Shown here piece after piece: positions 1 through 8,378 of a DNA stretch of 64,000 bases; within the stretch, counting starts at the first letter, position 1, and each line of letters opens with the position of its first letter. The notes below the pieces were generated by a model, which made no database searches, had not been told where the DNA came from, and worked only from the letters and a program-made list of their open reading frames with translations. This stretch comes from Xanthomonas fragariae. Lineage in GTDB: Bacteria; Pseudomonadota; Gammaproteobacteria; Xanthomonadales; Xanthomonadaceae. Where the stretch lies: the NCBI RefSeq assembly GCF_017603965.1, contig NZ_CP071955.1, positions 682,001-746,000 on the forward strand, given 5' to 3'. The translations under genes and the position numbers were made by a program.

Positions 1-1
1 C

Positions 2-214
2 TTGCAAATGATTCAGGTGGGTGAAGAGTCCGGCGCGCTGGATACGATGCTGCTCAAGACTGCCGACACCTTCGAGCTGGAAACCGCACAAGCCATCGAT
101 CGCGCATTGGCCGCGCTGGTGCCGCTGATTACGTTGGTCCTGGCCTCGGTGGTGGGGCTGGTCATCATTTCGGTGCTGGTGCCGCTGTATGACCTCACCA
201 ATGCGATCGGCTAG
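2..214 (+). CDS. xpsF: Type II secretion inner-membrane protein XpsF (GspF), 3' end only
   Basis: Only the last 70 residues are in the window. They contain the GspF-type signature QVGEESGALDTML near residue 5, followed by one long hydrophobic segment (about residues 38-64), as expected for the last transmembrane helix of a GspF/PilC-family platform protein. GspF sits in the inner membrane and couples the GspE ATPase to pseudopilus assembly. It lies directly upstream of xpsG, as in the Xanthomonas xpsEFGHIJKLMND operon. The stop codon abuts a MITE-like repeat beginning at 215. The identification rests on the C-terminus plus the operon context. Confidence 0.9.
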   Translation: MQMIQVGEESGALDTMLLKTADTFELETAQAIDRALAALVPLITLVLASVVGLVIISVLVPLYDLTNAIG

Positions 215-355
215 GAGTGCCAACAAACCTACTGCGCTCACCGCCAGGCGGGCGCGGCCGGTGCTCGAAATCGGCATGTACCACTCGTACACTCCAGTTG
301 TTATGCACCGTCCGCAGTCACCTACCGACTGCTCGCTAGGTGTTGCCAGCCGCTT
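215..355 (+). repeat. MITE-like 140-bp repeat, copy 1 (between xpsF and xpsG)
   Basis: This matches the complete copy at 35731-35870 along its whole length, with scattered substitutions. Shared blocks include CTCACCGCCAGGCGGGCGCG, a CGTACACTC segment and GACTGCTCGCTA near the right end. The terminal repeats are degenerate (GAGTGCCAACAAA at the left, TGCCAGCCGCT at the right). It starts at the base after the xpsF stop. No target duplication is visible. Bases 356-484, between the repeat and xpsG, hold no gene; an AAGGAA ribosome-binding site lies about 8 nt before the xpsG ATG. Confidence 0.8.
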
Positions 356-484
356 TCTCGGTTGGGCAACGTCTTCACGACAACGTTCCGGCGACCGCGC
401 AACGCAGACGCGGGAACCATTGCGATGCCCGCCGGGTCATCTTCTGGCGGCAGCATCCTTTATCGATGTACAAGGAAATCGTTC

Positions 485-916
485 ATGATCAAGCGCTCCA
501 TCACTCGCAGTCCGTTGCGCGCAGGCCAGGCCGGCATGAGCTTGCTGGAAATCATCATCGTCATCGTGCTGATCGGCGCGGTGCTTACGCTGGTCGGTAG
601 CCGCGTGCTCGGCGGTGCCGATCGCGGCAAGGCCAATCTAGCCAAGTCGCAAATCCAGACCCTGGCCGGCAAGATCGAAAACTTCCAGCTCGACACCGGC
701 AAGTTGCCGAGCAAGCTCGATGACCTGGTCACCCAGCCGGGCGGCAGTAGCGGTTGGCTGGGCCCTTACGCCAAGCCGGTCGAACTCAACGATCCGTGGG
801 GCCACACCATCGAATACCGCGTGCCGGGCGATGGGCAGCCGTTCGATCTGATCAGCCTGGGCAAGGATGGTCGTCCCGGTGGCAGCAGCTACGACTCGGA
901 CATCAAGTACCAATAA
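485..916 (+). CDS. xpsG: Type II secretion major pseudopilin XpsG (GspG)
   Basis: This 143-residue major pseudopilin of the type II secretion system builds the periplasmic pseudopilus that pushes folded exoenzymes through the XpsD secretin. A short basic leader ends in the prepilin peptidase site AG/MSLLEIIIVIV, giving the conserved Glu at position 5 of the mature protein and a roughly 20-residue hydrophobic helix. The C-terminal half has the GspG pattern of DPWG and the Ca-binding loop region ending near SYDSDIKYQ. I chose the ATG at 485 because it follows AAGGAA and gives a normal leader; upstream in-frame ATGs would add about 40 implausible residues. Confidence 0.96.
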   Translation: MIKRSITRSPLRAGQAGMSLLEIIIVIVLIGAVLTLVGSRVLGGADRGKANLAKSQIQTLAGKIENFQLDTGKLPSKLDDLVTQPGGSSGWLGPYAKPVELNDPWGHTIEYRVPGDGQPFDLISLGKDGRPGGSSYDSDIKYQ

Positions 917-925
917 GCCGTCGCC

Positions 926-1435
926 ATGCGCGTTGCGTATCAGCCGTTGCGTCATCCACGTGCGCTAGTGCGCCCTGGCCGTACACGCACGCGTGGCACT
1001 TCGTTGCTGGAGATGCTGCTGGTCATCGCGCTGATCGCGATGGCAGGTGTGCTCGCCGCCGCTGCATTGAATGGCGGGATCGATGGCATGCGCTTGCGCA
1101 CCGCAGGCAAGGCGATCGCCGCGCAGCTGCGTTACACGCGCACCCAGGCGATTGCCACCGGTACGCCGCAGCGCTTTTTGATCGATCCGCAGCAACGTCG
1201 TTGGGAAGCCCCCGGCGGCCATTACGGCGATCTGCCGTCGTCGCTGGAGGTACGTTTCACCGGCGCGCGCCAGGTGCAGTCGCGGCAGGATCAAGGCGGG
1301 ATTCAGTTCTTCCCCGATGGCGCCTCCACCGGCGGGCGCATCGATCTGCGCGTCAAGGACGCGACCTGGCGTGTCGACGTAGGCTGGATCACCGGCGAAG
1401 TGCGCTCCGGGCAAGTGCGCACGCCATCGCCATGA
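926..1435 (+). CDS. xpsH: Type II secretion minor pseudopilin XpsH (GspH)
   Basis: This 169-residue minor pseudopilin carries a prepilin-type N-terminus, RGTSLLEMLLVIALI (cleavage after the Gly at about residue 24), with the conserved Glu+5 and hydrophobic stem. GspH is thought to sit at the pseudopilus tip with GspI, J and K. It starts 9 bp after xpsG. Its TGA overlaps the xpsI ATG in an ATGA junction, so the two are probably translationally coupled. The rest of the sequence is weakly conserved, as is usual for GspH; assignment rests on the prepilin motif plus its position between G and I. Confidence 0.93.
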   Translation: MRVAYQPLRHPRALVRPGRTRTRGTSLLEMLLVIALIAMAGVLAAAALNGGIDGMRLRTAGKAIAAQLRYTRTQAIATGTPQRFLIDPQQRRWEAPGGHYGDLPSSLEVRFTGARQVQSRQDQGGIQFFPDGASTGGRIDLRVKDATWRVDVGWITGEVRSGQVRTPSP

Positions 1436-1845
1436 AGCGTCAGCGCGGCTATACGTTGATCGAAGTGATCGTCGCCTTTGCGTTGCTCGCACTGGCGTTG
1501 AGTCTCTTGCTGGGATCGCTGTCCGGTGCCGCACGCCAGGTGCGCGCAGCCGACGAAAGCACGCGCGCCACGTTGCACGCACAATCCCTGCTCGCGCTGC
1601 AAGGCATGGATAAACCGCTGGTGCCCGAGCAGCAGCAAGGCACGTTCGAAGACGGGCATTTCCGCTGGTCGATGGATGTGCGCCCATACGACGAACCGCG
1701 ACGTAATCCCCAGGCGCCGGTGTCGCCTGGCGCGCTCATGCTGCTGCAACTTACCCTGGTGGTGCGCTGGGGTGAGCAGCCCAATCAGATGCTGCGATGG
1801 CGCACCTTGCGGCTGGTCGCTGCAACCCAAGGCAGCGCCCCGTGA
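1432..1845 (+). CDS. xpsI: Type II secretion minor pseudopilin XpsI (GspI)
   Basis: This 137-residue minor pseudopilin has a very short leader, MKRQRG/YTLIEVIVAFALL, with the prepilin peptidase cleavage site after Gly6 and Glu+5. GspI nucleates the tip complex with GspJ and GspK. It overlaps xpsH upstream (ATGA) and xpsJ downstream (GTGA at 1842-1845). The length and the late RWRTLRLV stretch suit the GspI family. Confidence 0.94.
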   Translation: MKRQRGYTLIEVIVAFALLALALSLLLGSLSGAARQVRAADESTRATLHAQSLLALQGMDKPLVPEQQQGTFEDGHFRWSMDVRPYDEPRRNPQAPVSPGALMLLQLTLVVRWGEQPNQMLRWRTLRLVAATQGSAP

Positions 1846-2480
1846 GCCGTTCGCGCAGCGCCGGCTTCACCTTGATCGAAGTGCTGCTGGCCACGATGTT
1901 GCTGGTCGGCGGGCTCGCATTGGCATTCGCTACGCTGCGCTCGGCCAGTGTGGTCAGTCAGCGCGGCGAAGCGATCGCCCAGCGCAGCGAGCGGGTGCGT
2001 GCGGTGGAAGAGTTCCTGCGGCGGCGTTTGGCGGCCGCATTGCCGATTGCGATGGGCATCGACCCGCAGAGCCAGCAGCCGATGTTGTTCGTCGGTGAGT
2101 CGCAGCGCATGCGCTTTACTGCCGATGTGCCGGATTATCTGGGCCGTGGCGGGCCGTATCTGCATGACCTATCGGTGGCCGGCGATGGCGAGCAGCGCAA
2201 TGTACTGATCGCGCTGACCATGCTGCAATCGGGCAAGTCGATCGAAGAAGGCACCACGCTGCCGCCGGAAAAACTCGCCGAGGGCATGCAGCAGGTGAGC
2301 TTTCGTTATCGCGGCATGGATCCGCAAAGCGGCCGTCTGAGCGGTTGGTTGCCGCGATGGGAATGGCATGACCGCCTGCCCTTGTTGGTGCGCATCCAGA
2401 TCCGCAGCGGCGATGCTGCTTGGCCGCCGCTGGTGGTGGCGCTGCCGCAATCCAGCAACGCCGGAGCGATGGGGCAATGA
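1842..2480 (+). CDS. xpsJ: Type II secretion minor pseudopilin XpsJ (GspJ)
   Basis: This 212-residue minor pseudopilin uses a GTG start at 1842 that overlaps the xpsI stop (GTGA). This start yields a compact leader, [24 protein letters not shown], with a correct prepilin cleavage site; the ATG at 1797 would put 15 extra residues inside xpsI. GspJ is part of the I-J-K tip complex. Its stop overlaps the xpsK ATG (ATGA at 2477-2480). Confidence 0.93.
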   Translation: MSRSRSAGFTLIEVLLATMLLVGGLALAFATLRSASVVSQRGEAIAQRSERVRAVEEFLRRRLAAALPIAMGIDPQSQQPMLFVGESQRMRFTADVPDYLGRGGPYLHDLSVAGDGEQRNVLIALTMLQSGKSIEEGTTLPPEKLAEGMQQVSFRYRGMDPQSGRLSGWLPRWEWHDRLPLLVRIQIRSGDAAWPPLVVALPQSSNAGAMGQ

Positions 2481-3328
2481 GCCAGATGCGCGGCGCTGCC
2501 TTGGTATTGGTGTTGTGGTTGATCGCACTGCTCACCGCGATGATCGGTGCGTTCGCGTTGACCGCGCGTGTGGAAGCGTTGCAAGGCAGCATGCTGCGCA
2601 ATGGCGCGCAAGCGCAGGAGTATGCTCAGTCTGGCCTGGAGTATGCGCTGTCTCGATTGCGAAGCACCGATACGCAGTCACGCTGGCGCGCAGACGGTCG
2701 GCGCTATCGTTGGCAGATGGACGATGCCACCGTGGAAATTCGTATCACCGACGAAACCGGCAAGGTGGACCTGAACATGGCCGAGCCTACCTTGCTGGCC
2801 GGCCTGGTACGCGCGGTCGGAGCCGATCAGGCCAGCGCCGCGCGCATTGCCGGGGCCATCGTCGATTGGCGCGATGGCGATTCGCTGAGCCAGCCGGGCG
2901 GCGGTGCGGAAGACCGCGATTACGCCGATGCCGGGCTGCCGTACGGCGCAAAAGACAGCCCGTTCGAAACCCAGGGCGAGTTGCGACTGGTACTGGGCAT
3001 GAATGGCGAACTGTATCGCAAGCTGTTGCCCAATCTCACGCTGTACAGCGGACGTTCGCGGCCGGAAGCGCGCTTTGCGCCGGGCCCGGTGTTGACCGCG
3101 ATGGGCCTGGATGCGCAGCAACTGATGGCGCAGCGTGACGCGCCGCCGGGTTTGCCGGGCAGCGAGGCGACGGTGGGTGGCTCGGACATTTATAGTATCG
3201 AGAGCCGGGCACGACTTAGTCAGGGGCGCGAGGCGGTGTTGCGGGCGGTCGTGTCCACCAGCGCGTCCCCATTACCAGGGTCGGCCTACACCGTATTGCG
3301 TTGGGAAGAGGGAGCAGCAGTGCAATGA
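2477..3328 (+). CDS. xpsK: Type II secretion minor pseudopilin XpsK (GspK)
   Basis: This 283-residue protein is the largest minor pseudopilin. The N-terminus [22 protein letters not shown] has the GspK hallmark: a short leader and a mature sequence lacking Glu+5, unlike the other pseudopilins. The [16 protein letters not shown] segment and the IVDWRDGD motif (about residues 95-135) belong to the GspK alpha-helical insert, with Asp residues typical of the calcium-binding region. The ATG at 2477 overlaps the xpsJ stop, and the stop overlaps the xpsL ATG. Confidence 0.95.
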   Translation: MSQMRGAALVLVLWLIALLTAMIGAFALTARVEALQGSMLRNGAQAQEYAQSGLEYALSRLRSTDTQSRWRADGRRYRWQMDDATVEIRITDETGKVDLNMAEPTLLAGLVRAVGADQASAARIAGAIVDWRDGDSLSQPGGGAEDRDYADAGLPYGAKDSPFETQGELRLVLGMNGELYRKLLPNLTLYSGRSRPEARFAPGPVLTAMGLDAQQLMAQRDAPPGLPGSEATVGGSDIYSIESRARLSQGREAVLRAVVSTSASPLPGSAYTVLRWEEGAAVQ

Positions 3329-4446
3329 CCGCATGGCGGGATACCTTGGGTCGCATCGGCTTACGCGCCATGCCGGGGGCAGGAGGCTTTTGGCGCTGGT
3401 GGCAACAATCGCTGCTGGCCTGGTTGCCGCAGCGTTGGCAGTGGCAGTTGGGCTTGTCCCAGGCACGCCTGTTGTTGCAACCCGATGGCGATGCGTTGCA
3501 ATTGCTGCGCCAGCGCGATCACAGCAGCGACACCATCGCAAGCCTGCCGTGGCCGGTGCAACCGCAGGAAGTGAATGCCGTGCTACCGCCCGCGCTGGAA
3601 GGCCTGCCGCGGCATTGGCTGTTGCCGGCGGCGCATGCATTGCGCCGGCCTTTGCGCCTGCCCGCAGCGGCAGCGGCGCGCTTGCAGGATGTGGCGCGCT
3701 TCGAGATCGATCGGCAAACCCCGTTCACTGCCGACCAGGTGTATTTCGACGCACGCGTGCTAGATGTTCGCGAAGACGGCCAACTCGATGCCGAACTGGT
3801 GGTGGTGCCGCGGCGCATGATCGATGGCCTGGCCGGTGTGCCAGAGGCGTGGAGCACTGCGTTGTCGGGCATCGATGTCGCCGATGCGCACGGCCTGCCG
3901 TTGGGCGTGAACCTGCTTCCACCAGCGCGGCGTCTGCGTCGCAGCGACCCGATGCAGCGCTGGAATCTGTTGCTCACTGCCGCCGCGCTGGTCTTGCTGG
4001 CGGTGGCCGGTTGGCTGCTGCTCGACAATCGTCGGCAGGCCGCCGACGATCTGCGTGCCAAGGTGCAGGCCAATGCCGCGCGCGCGCGCCAGGTCGCCGC
4101 CGAACGCCAGCAATTGCTGGATCTGGTCGAAGGTGCGACGTTCTTCCAGCAGCAACGCACCACCCGGCCTACCTCGGTGGAAATCTGGGACGAGCTGAGC
4201 CGGCGTCTTCCCAGAGGCACCTATCTGGAAAAATTCTCCGTCGAAGGCGGGCAATTGCAGTTGATTGGATTGAGCAACGAAGCCTCCTCGCTGGTGCGTC
4301 GTCTGGAAGGCTCGCCGCTGTGGCGCACACCGTCGTTGACCGGCGTGTTGCAGAGCGATGCCGGCCGCAACGTCGACCGCTTCACCATTACCGCTGAGCT
4401 GGTCGGCCCCGACGCCAAGGAGGCGGCCGATGCCACGCAGCGTTAA
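3325..4446 (+). CDS. xpsL: Type II secretion inner-membrane protein XpsL (GspL)
   Basis: This 373-residue GspL family protein has a cytoplasmic actin-like domain (about residues 1-210) that binds the XpsE ATPase, one transmembrane helix near residues 214-232 ([19 protein letters not shown]), and a periplasmic ferredoxin-like domain at the C-terminus. A coiled-coil-prone stretch rich in Arg, Gln and Ala follows the membrane helix. The start overlaps the xpsK stop. The 3' end overlaps xpsM by 17 bp, so stoichiometric co-translation with its XpsM partner is likely. Confidence 0.93.
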   Translation: MTAWRDTLGRIGLRAMPGAGGFWRWWQQSLLAWLPQRWQWQLGLSQARLLLQPDGDALQLLRQRDHSSDTIASLPWPVQPQEVNAVLPPALEGLPRHWLLPAAHALRRPLRLPAAAAARLQDVARFEIDRQTPFTADQVYFDARVLDVREDGQLDAELVVVPRRMIDGLAGVPEAWSTALSGIDVADAHGLPLGVNLLPPARRLRRSDPMQRWNLLLTAAALVLLAVAGWLLLDNRRQAADDLRAKVQANAARARQVAAERQQLLDLVEGATFFQQQRTTRPTSVEIWDELSRRLPRGTYLEKFSVEGGQLQLIGLSNEASSLVRRLEGSPLWRTPSLTGVLQSDAGRNVDRFTITAELVGPDAKEAADATQR

Positions 4447-5083
4447 GCGCGATCGCTGGATCGCTTTGGGTCTGTTGTTGCTGGTGACCGGCGTGGCTTA
4501 CCTGGTGCTGGTGCACCCGTGGTTCACCCAACCGATGATCGCGGTGCAGGACGATCTGCAATCGCTGCGCGAGCGCGAGTTGCGCGTGCGCGTGCAGTTG
4601 CAGCAGGCCCCGCAGGTCAGCCAACGGCTGCGCCAGGCGCGCCAGACATTGGAAAGCCGCCCAGGTTTTTTGCCGGAAACGTCCGCCGAACTGGCTTCGG
4701 CAGGTTTGGTGCAGCGTCTGGAGCGCGCGGTGGTGGAGGCCAGTCCCGGCAACCGCAGCTGCGCCATCAGCAACCGCTCGCCGTTGCAGCCGGAAAGCAA
4801 GGACCGCTTCACCCGCGTCGCGGTGCAGGTGCGTTTGCGCTGCGGCACGCCGGAATTAGCCTCGGTGTTGTACAGCCTGGAAAACGGCACGCCGCGGCTG
4901 TTCGTGGACAACCTCAACGTGATGGCCCAGCGCTACCAACTCTCGCCCAACGAGAGCGGCAACGGCCTGGATATCGCCTTCGAACTGGCCGGTTATCTGC
5001 GGCCGGGCGCCAGTGCCGCACCGCTGAACACCGACGCCGCGCCCGCTGCTCCTGCCGCCGCGGAGGCCAGCAATGCGCCTTGA
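4430..5083 (+). CDS. xpsM: Type II secretion inner-membrane protein XpsM (GspM)
   Basis: This 217-residue bitopic protein has a basic N-terminus ([10 protein letters not shown]), a transmembrane segment around residues 11-28 and a mostly helical periplasmic domain. This is the GspM type that stabilises GspL and the ATPase at the inner membrane. The ATG at 4430 is preceded by AAGGAGG (4418-4424), an excellent ribosome-binding site lying inside the end of xpsL. The C-terminal tail is rich in Ala and Pro. It overlaps xpsN by 11 bp. Confidence 0.93.
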   Translation: MPRSVKRDRWIALGLLLLVTGVAYLVLVHPWFTQPMIAVQDDLQSLRERELRVRVQLQQAPQVSQRLRQARQTLESRPGFLPETSAELASAGLVQRLERAVVEASPGNRSCAISNRSPLQPESKDRFTRVAVQVRLRCGTPELASVLYSLENGTPRLFVDNLNVMAQRYQLSPNESGNGLDIAFELAGYLRPGASAAPLNTDAAPAAPAAAEASNAP

Positions 5084-5852
5084 CATGATCGGCCTGCGCA
5101 CCTGGTTGTTGGCCACTGTGGTCGGCTGGGCATTGCTGGTGTGCGTGCTGGCCGTCGCCGGTCTGGGCAAGCGCGTCGAGCTGTTGCCCGACGACCCGGC
5201 ACTAGTGCAGCGTCTGCCCACGCTGTCGGCACCGGCACCGGAACGCTTGGGAGCGTTCGAGAAGTATTCGGAAATCGCCGCGCATCCGGCCTTCGCCGAA
5301 GACCGCCTGCCGCATCCGTTCTTCCTGTCCGGCAACGATGCCAGTAGCGCCGCATCGACGGTACGCCTGACCGGCGTGCTGCTCACATCCAACTTCAAGA
5401 TGGCTACGCTGACCCTGGACCCGCAGGACTCGGTGCGTGTACAACTGGGCGGCGAGGCGGTCAAGGGCTGGCGGCTGCTCGCGCTGCAGCCGCGCAGCGC
5501 AACCATCGAAGGTCCTGGCGGCACTCAGACACTGGAGCTGCAGGTGTTCAACGGCCAGGGCGGACAACCGCCGACCGCCAATGCGGTCGCTCCCGGCGCC
5601 ACCCCACCGCTACCGCCGGCCGACGCTGCGGCTGCGCTGGTGCCGCAGCCGCAGACCCAGCCCGCCGCGCCGCCACAGCAGCTCGGTGGGCAGGCAGCGC
5701 CGACGGTGCCGCCGCAGCGCAGCGACGGCGCCCAGGAAGCTCCACGCCCCTCCGACGATCAGATGCGTGCCATCCGCGAACGTATCGAAGCCCGACGCCG
5801 CCAGCTGCAACAGCAGCGCCAGAGCGGCTCTACCCCCGGTCAGACCCAGTGA
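5073..5852 (+). CDS. xpsN: Type II secretion protein XpsN (GspN/GspC-like)
   Basis: This 259-residue protein has an N-terminal membrane anchor (about residues 9-30), a periplasmic domain (about 35-165) with the HP-region feel of GspC/N proteins, and a low-complexity Pro/Gln/Ala-rich tail ending in RRRQLQQQRQ. XpsN occurs in xanthomonads in place of a classical GspC; the family is reported to link the XpsL-XpsM pair to the XpsD secretin. Gene order M-N-D matches the known xps operon. The stop overlaps the xpsD GTG start (GTGA). Confidence 0.9.
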   Translation: MRLDMIGLRTWLLATVVGWALLVCVLAVAGLGKRVELLPDDPALVQRLPTLSAPAPERLGAFEKYSEIAAHPAFAEDRLPHPFFLSGNDASSAASTVRLTGVLLTSNFKMATLTLDPQDSVRVQLGGEAVKGWRLLALQPRSATIEGPGGTQTLELQVFNGQGGQPPTANAVAPGATPPLPPADAAAALVPQPQTQPAAPPQQLGGQAAPTVPPQRSDGAQEAPRPSDDQMRAIRERIEARRRQLQQQRQSGSTPGQTQ

Positions 5853-8158
5853 GTGAATGCATGACCCCGCGCCTGTTTTCCGTGTCCCTGCTGATTGGCC
5901 TGCTGGCTGGTTGCGCCACCACTCCACCGCCGGACGTGCGCCGCGACGCGCGCCTGGACCCGCACGTCGGCGCTGCCGGCGCCACCCAGAGCACTGCCGA
6001 GCAGCGCACGGACGGCAACGCCAGCGCCAAGCCCAGCCCGGTGATCCGTCGCGGCAGCGGCACCATGATCAACCAGAGCGCAGCTGCCGCACCGTCGCCC
6101 ACGCTCGGCATGGCCAGCAGCGGCAGCGCCACTTTCAATTTCGAAGGCGAATCGGTGCAGGCGGTGGTCAAGGCGATCCTGGGCGACATGCTCGGCCAGA
6201 ACTACGTCATCGCCCCCGGCGTGCAAGGCACCGTGACTCTGGCCACGCCCAAGCCGGTGTCGCCGGCGCAGGCCTTGAACCTGCTGGAAATGGTACTGGG
6301 CTGGAACAACGCGCGCATGGTGTTCAACGGTGGCCGCTACAACATCGTGCCTGCCGACCAGGCGCTGGCCGGCACCGTCGCGCCCAGCACCGCATCGCCG
6401 TCGGCCGCACGCGGTTTCGAAGTGCGCGTGGTGCCGTTGAAGTTCATTTCCGCCAGCGAAATGAAGAAGGTGCTGGAGCCCTACGCGCGTCCCAACGCTA
6501 TCGTCGGCACCGACCCTGCGCGCAACGTGATCACCCTGGGCGGCACCCGCGCCGAGTTGGAAAACTATCTGCGCACGGTGCAGATCTTCGACGTGGATTG
6601 GTTGTCGGGCATGTCGGTTGGCGTGTTTCCGATCCAGTCCGGCAAGGCCGAGAAAGTCGCTGCCGATCTGGACAAAGTCTTCGGCGAACAGAGCAAGACG
6701 CCCAGCGCCGGCATGTTCCGTTTCATGCCGCTGGAAAACGCCAACGCAGTGCTGGTGATCACCCCGCAGCCACGCTATCTGGACCAGATCCAGCAGTGGC
6801 TGGACCGCATCGACAGCGCTGGCGGCGGCGTGCGTTTGTTCTCGTACGAGTTGAAGTACATCAAGGCCAAGGAGCTGGCCGATCGTTTGTCGGAAGTATT
6901 CGGCGGGCGTGGCAATGGCAACGACTCCAATGCCTCGCTGGCACCGGGGTCGGAAACCAGTGTGCTCGGTGGTGCACTGGGCAATCGCGACAGCAGCATG
7001 GGCGCCAGCTCGGGCATGACTGGCGGCAGCCTCGGCGAGAGCGGCGATGGCAGCTCGTTAGGTGGCAGTAGCGGCAGTGGCAGCAGCAGTGGAGGCTTGG
7101 GCAACGGCAGCCTGCAGCTCTCGCCGCGCAGCAATGGCAATGGCGCGGTAACGCTGGAAGTGGAAGGCGACAAGGTCGGCGTATCGGCAGTGGCCGAAAC
7201 CAATACCTTGCTGGTGCGCTCCACGCCGCAGTCGTGGAATTCGATTCGCGACGTCATTGAAAAGCTCGATGTGATGCCGATGCAGGTGCATATCGAAGCG
7301 CAGGTGGCTGAGGTCAGCCTGACCGGCGATCTGCAGTACGGCGTCAACTGGTTCTTCGAGAACTCGGTCAATGCCTCCACCGACCCCAACGACGTGGGCA
7401 CCAATGGCACCGGCATCGGCGTCGGCGCCGGTCTGCCCAGCGCCGCCGGGCGCAGCATCTGGGGCGATATCGCCGGCAAGGTCACCGGCAGCAGCGGCTT
7501 GGGCTGGACCTTCCTCGGCAAGAATGCCGCGGCGGTGATCACCGCCTTGGACAAGGTCACCAACCTCAAGCTGCTGCAGACCCCGTCGGTGTTCGTGCGC
7601 AACAACGCTGAGGCCACGCTCAACGTGGGCACGCGAATTCCGATCAATTCCACGTCGATCAACACCGGGCTGGGCAGCGACAGCAGCTACTCGTCGGTAC
7701 AATACATCGATACAGGTGTGATCCTTAAAGTGCGCCCGCGGGTAACCAAGGACGGCATGGTGTTCCTGGACATCGTGCAGGAAGTGAGCACGCCCGGTTC
7801 GCGTCCCACCGCCTGCACCTCCGGCGAGACCGTGGTCAACAGCTCGGCCTGCAATGTGGACATCAACACGCGCCGGATCAAGACCGAGGCGGCCGTGCAG
7901 AGCGGCGACACCATCATGTTGGCCGGCCTGATCAACGACAGCACCAGCGATGGCAGTTCCGGCGTGCCGCTACTGAGCAAGTTGCCGGTGGTCGGCGCGC
8001 TGTTCGGACAGAAATCGCAGGAAAAGCGCCGCAACGAAGTGATCGTGCTGCTGACCCCGACCATCGTGCGCAACCCGCAGGAAGCGCGCAATCTCACCGA
8101 CGAATACGGGCAGAAGTTCAAGGCGATGGAGCCGTTGCCGGCGTTGGGCAAGAAGTAA
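5849..8158 (+). CDS. xpsD: Type II secretion outer-membrane secretin XpsD (GspD)
   Basis: This 769-residue secretin forms the outer-membrane channel of the type II system. The N-terminus carries a lipoprotein signal (LLIGLLAGC lipobox, Cys at about residue 24), followed by N0-N3 domains and a Gly/Ser-rich linker with many SGSGSSSG-type units (about residues 365-425). The secretin core with the VPLLSKLPVVGALF signature near residue 710 is the standard GspD/PulD C-terminus. Translation starts either at the GTG at 5849, which overlaps the xpsN stop, or at the ATG at 5861; both keep the signal peptide. It is the last gene of the operon. Confidence 0.97.
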   Translation: MSECMTPRLFSVSLLIGLLAGCATTPPPDVRRDARLDPHVGAAGATQSTAEQRTDGNASAKPSPVIRRGSGTMINQSAAAAPSPTLGMASSGSATFNFEGESVQAVVKAILGDMLGQNYVIAPGVQGTVTLATPKPVSPAQALNLLEMVLGWNNARMVFNGGRYNIVPADQALAGTVAPSTASPSAARGFEVRVVPLKFISASEMKKVLEPYARPNAIVGTDPARNVITLGGTRAELENYLRTVQIFDVDWLSGMSVGVFPIQSGKAEKVAADLDKVFGEQSKTPSAGMFRFMPLENANAVLVITPQPRYLDQIQQWLDRIDSAGGGVRLFSYELKYIKAKELADRLSEVFGGRGNGNDSNASLAPGSETSVLGGALGNRDSSMGASSGMTGGSLGESGDGSSLGGSSGSGSSSGGLGNGSLQLSPRSNGNGAVTLEVEGDKVGVSAVAETNTLLVRSTPQSWNSIRDVIEKLDVMPMQVHIEAQVAEVSLTGDLQYGVNWFFENSVNASTDPNDVGTNGTGIGVGAGLPSAAGRSIWGDIAGKVTGSSGLGWTFLGKNAAAVITALDKVTNLKLLQTPSVFVRNNAEATLNVGTRIPINSTSINTGLGSDSSYSSVQYIDTGVILKVRPRVTKDGMVFLDIVQEVSTPGSRPTACTSGETVVNSSACNVDINTRRIKTEAAVQSGDTIMLAGLINDSTSDGSSGVPLLSKLPVVGALFGQKSQEKRRNEVIVLLTPTIVRNPQEARNLTDEYGQKFKAMEPLPALGKK

Positions 8159-8231
8159 GTGCCGATGGCCCTGCCCATCGTGTACTGCCGGTTGATGTGG
8201 ACGATGCGGCGTTGGATTGTCTGCCTGTGCG

Positions 8232-8251
8232 TCTGGGGCAAATGCCCCAGA
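8232..8251 (+). terminator. Possible terminator hairpin after xpsD
   Basis: TCTGGGGCA and TGCCCCAGA form a perfect 9-bp inverted repeat separated by two bases, 74 bp after the xpsD stop. The T-run behind it is weak, so this could also be a transcript-stabilising hairpin. Confidence 0.45.
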
Positions 8252-8378
8252 TGCGTTCTGAACTCATCCGCTGGCCGGTAGTCGGGTGCGATTGGCGTAC
8301 TCGCTGTCTTGAGCATGTTCTACACACGCTGCTGACGATGGAAGCGGAGGTGCCTCTATATCCGGGACGCTGTTTTCA

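Noticed and set aside
8159..8378. Possible small gene or RNA between xpsD and the IS701 element
   Set aside because: Short frames have no ribosome-binding site or motif, and no tRNA-like fold was found; only a hairpin is evident.
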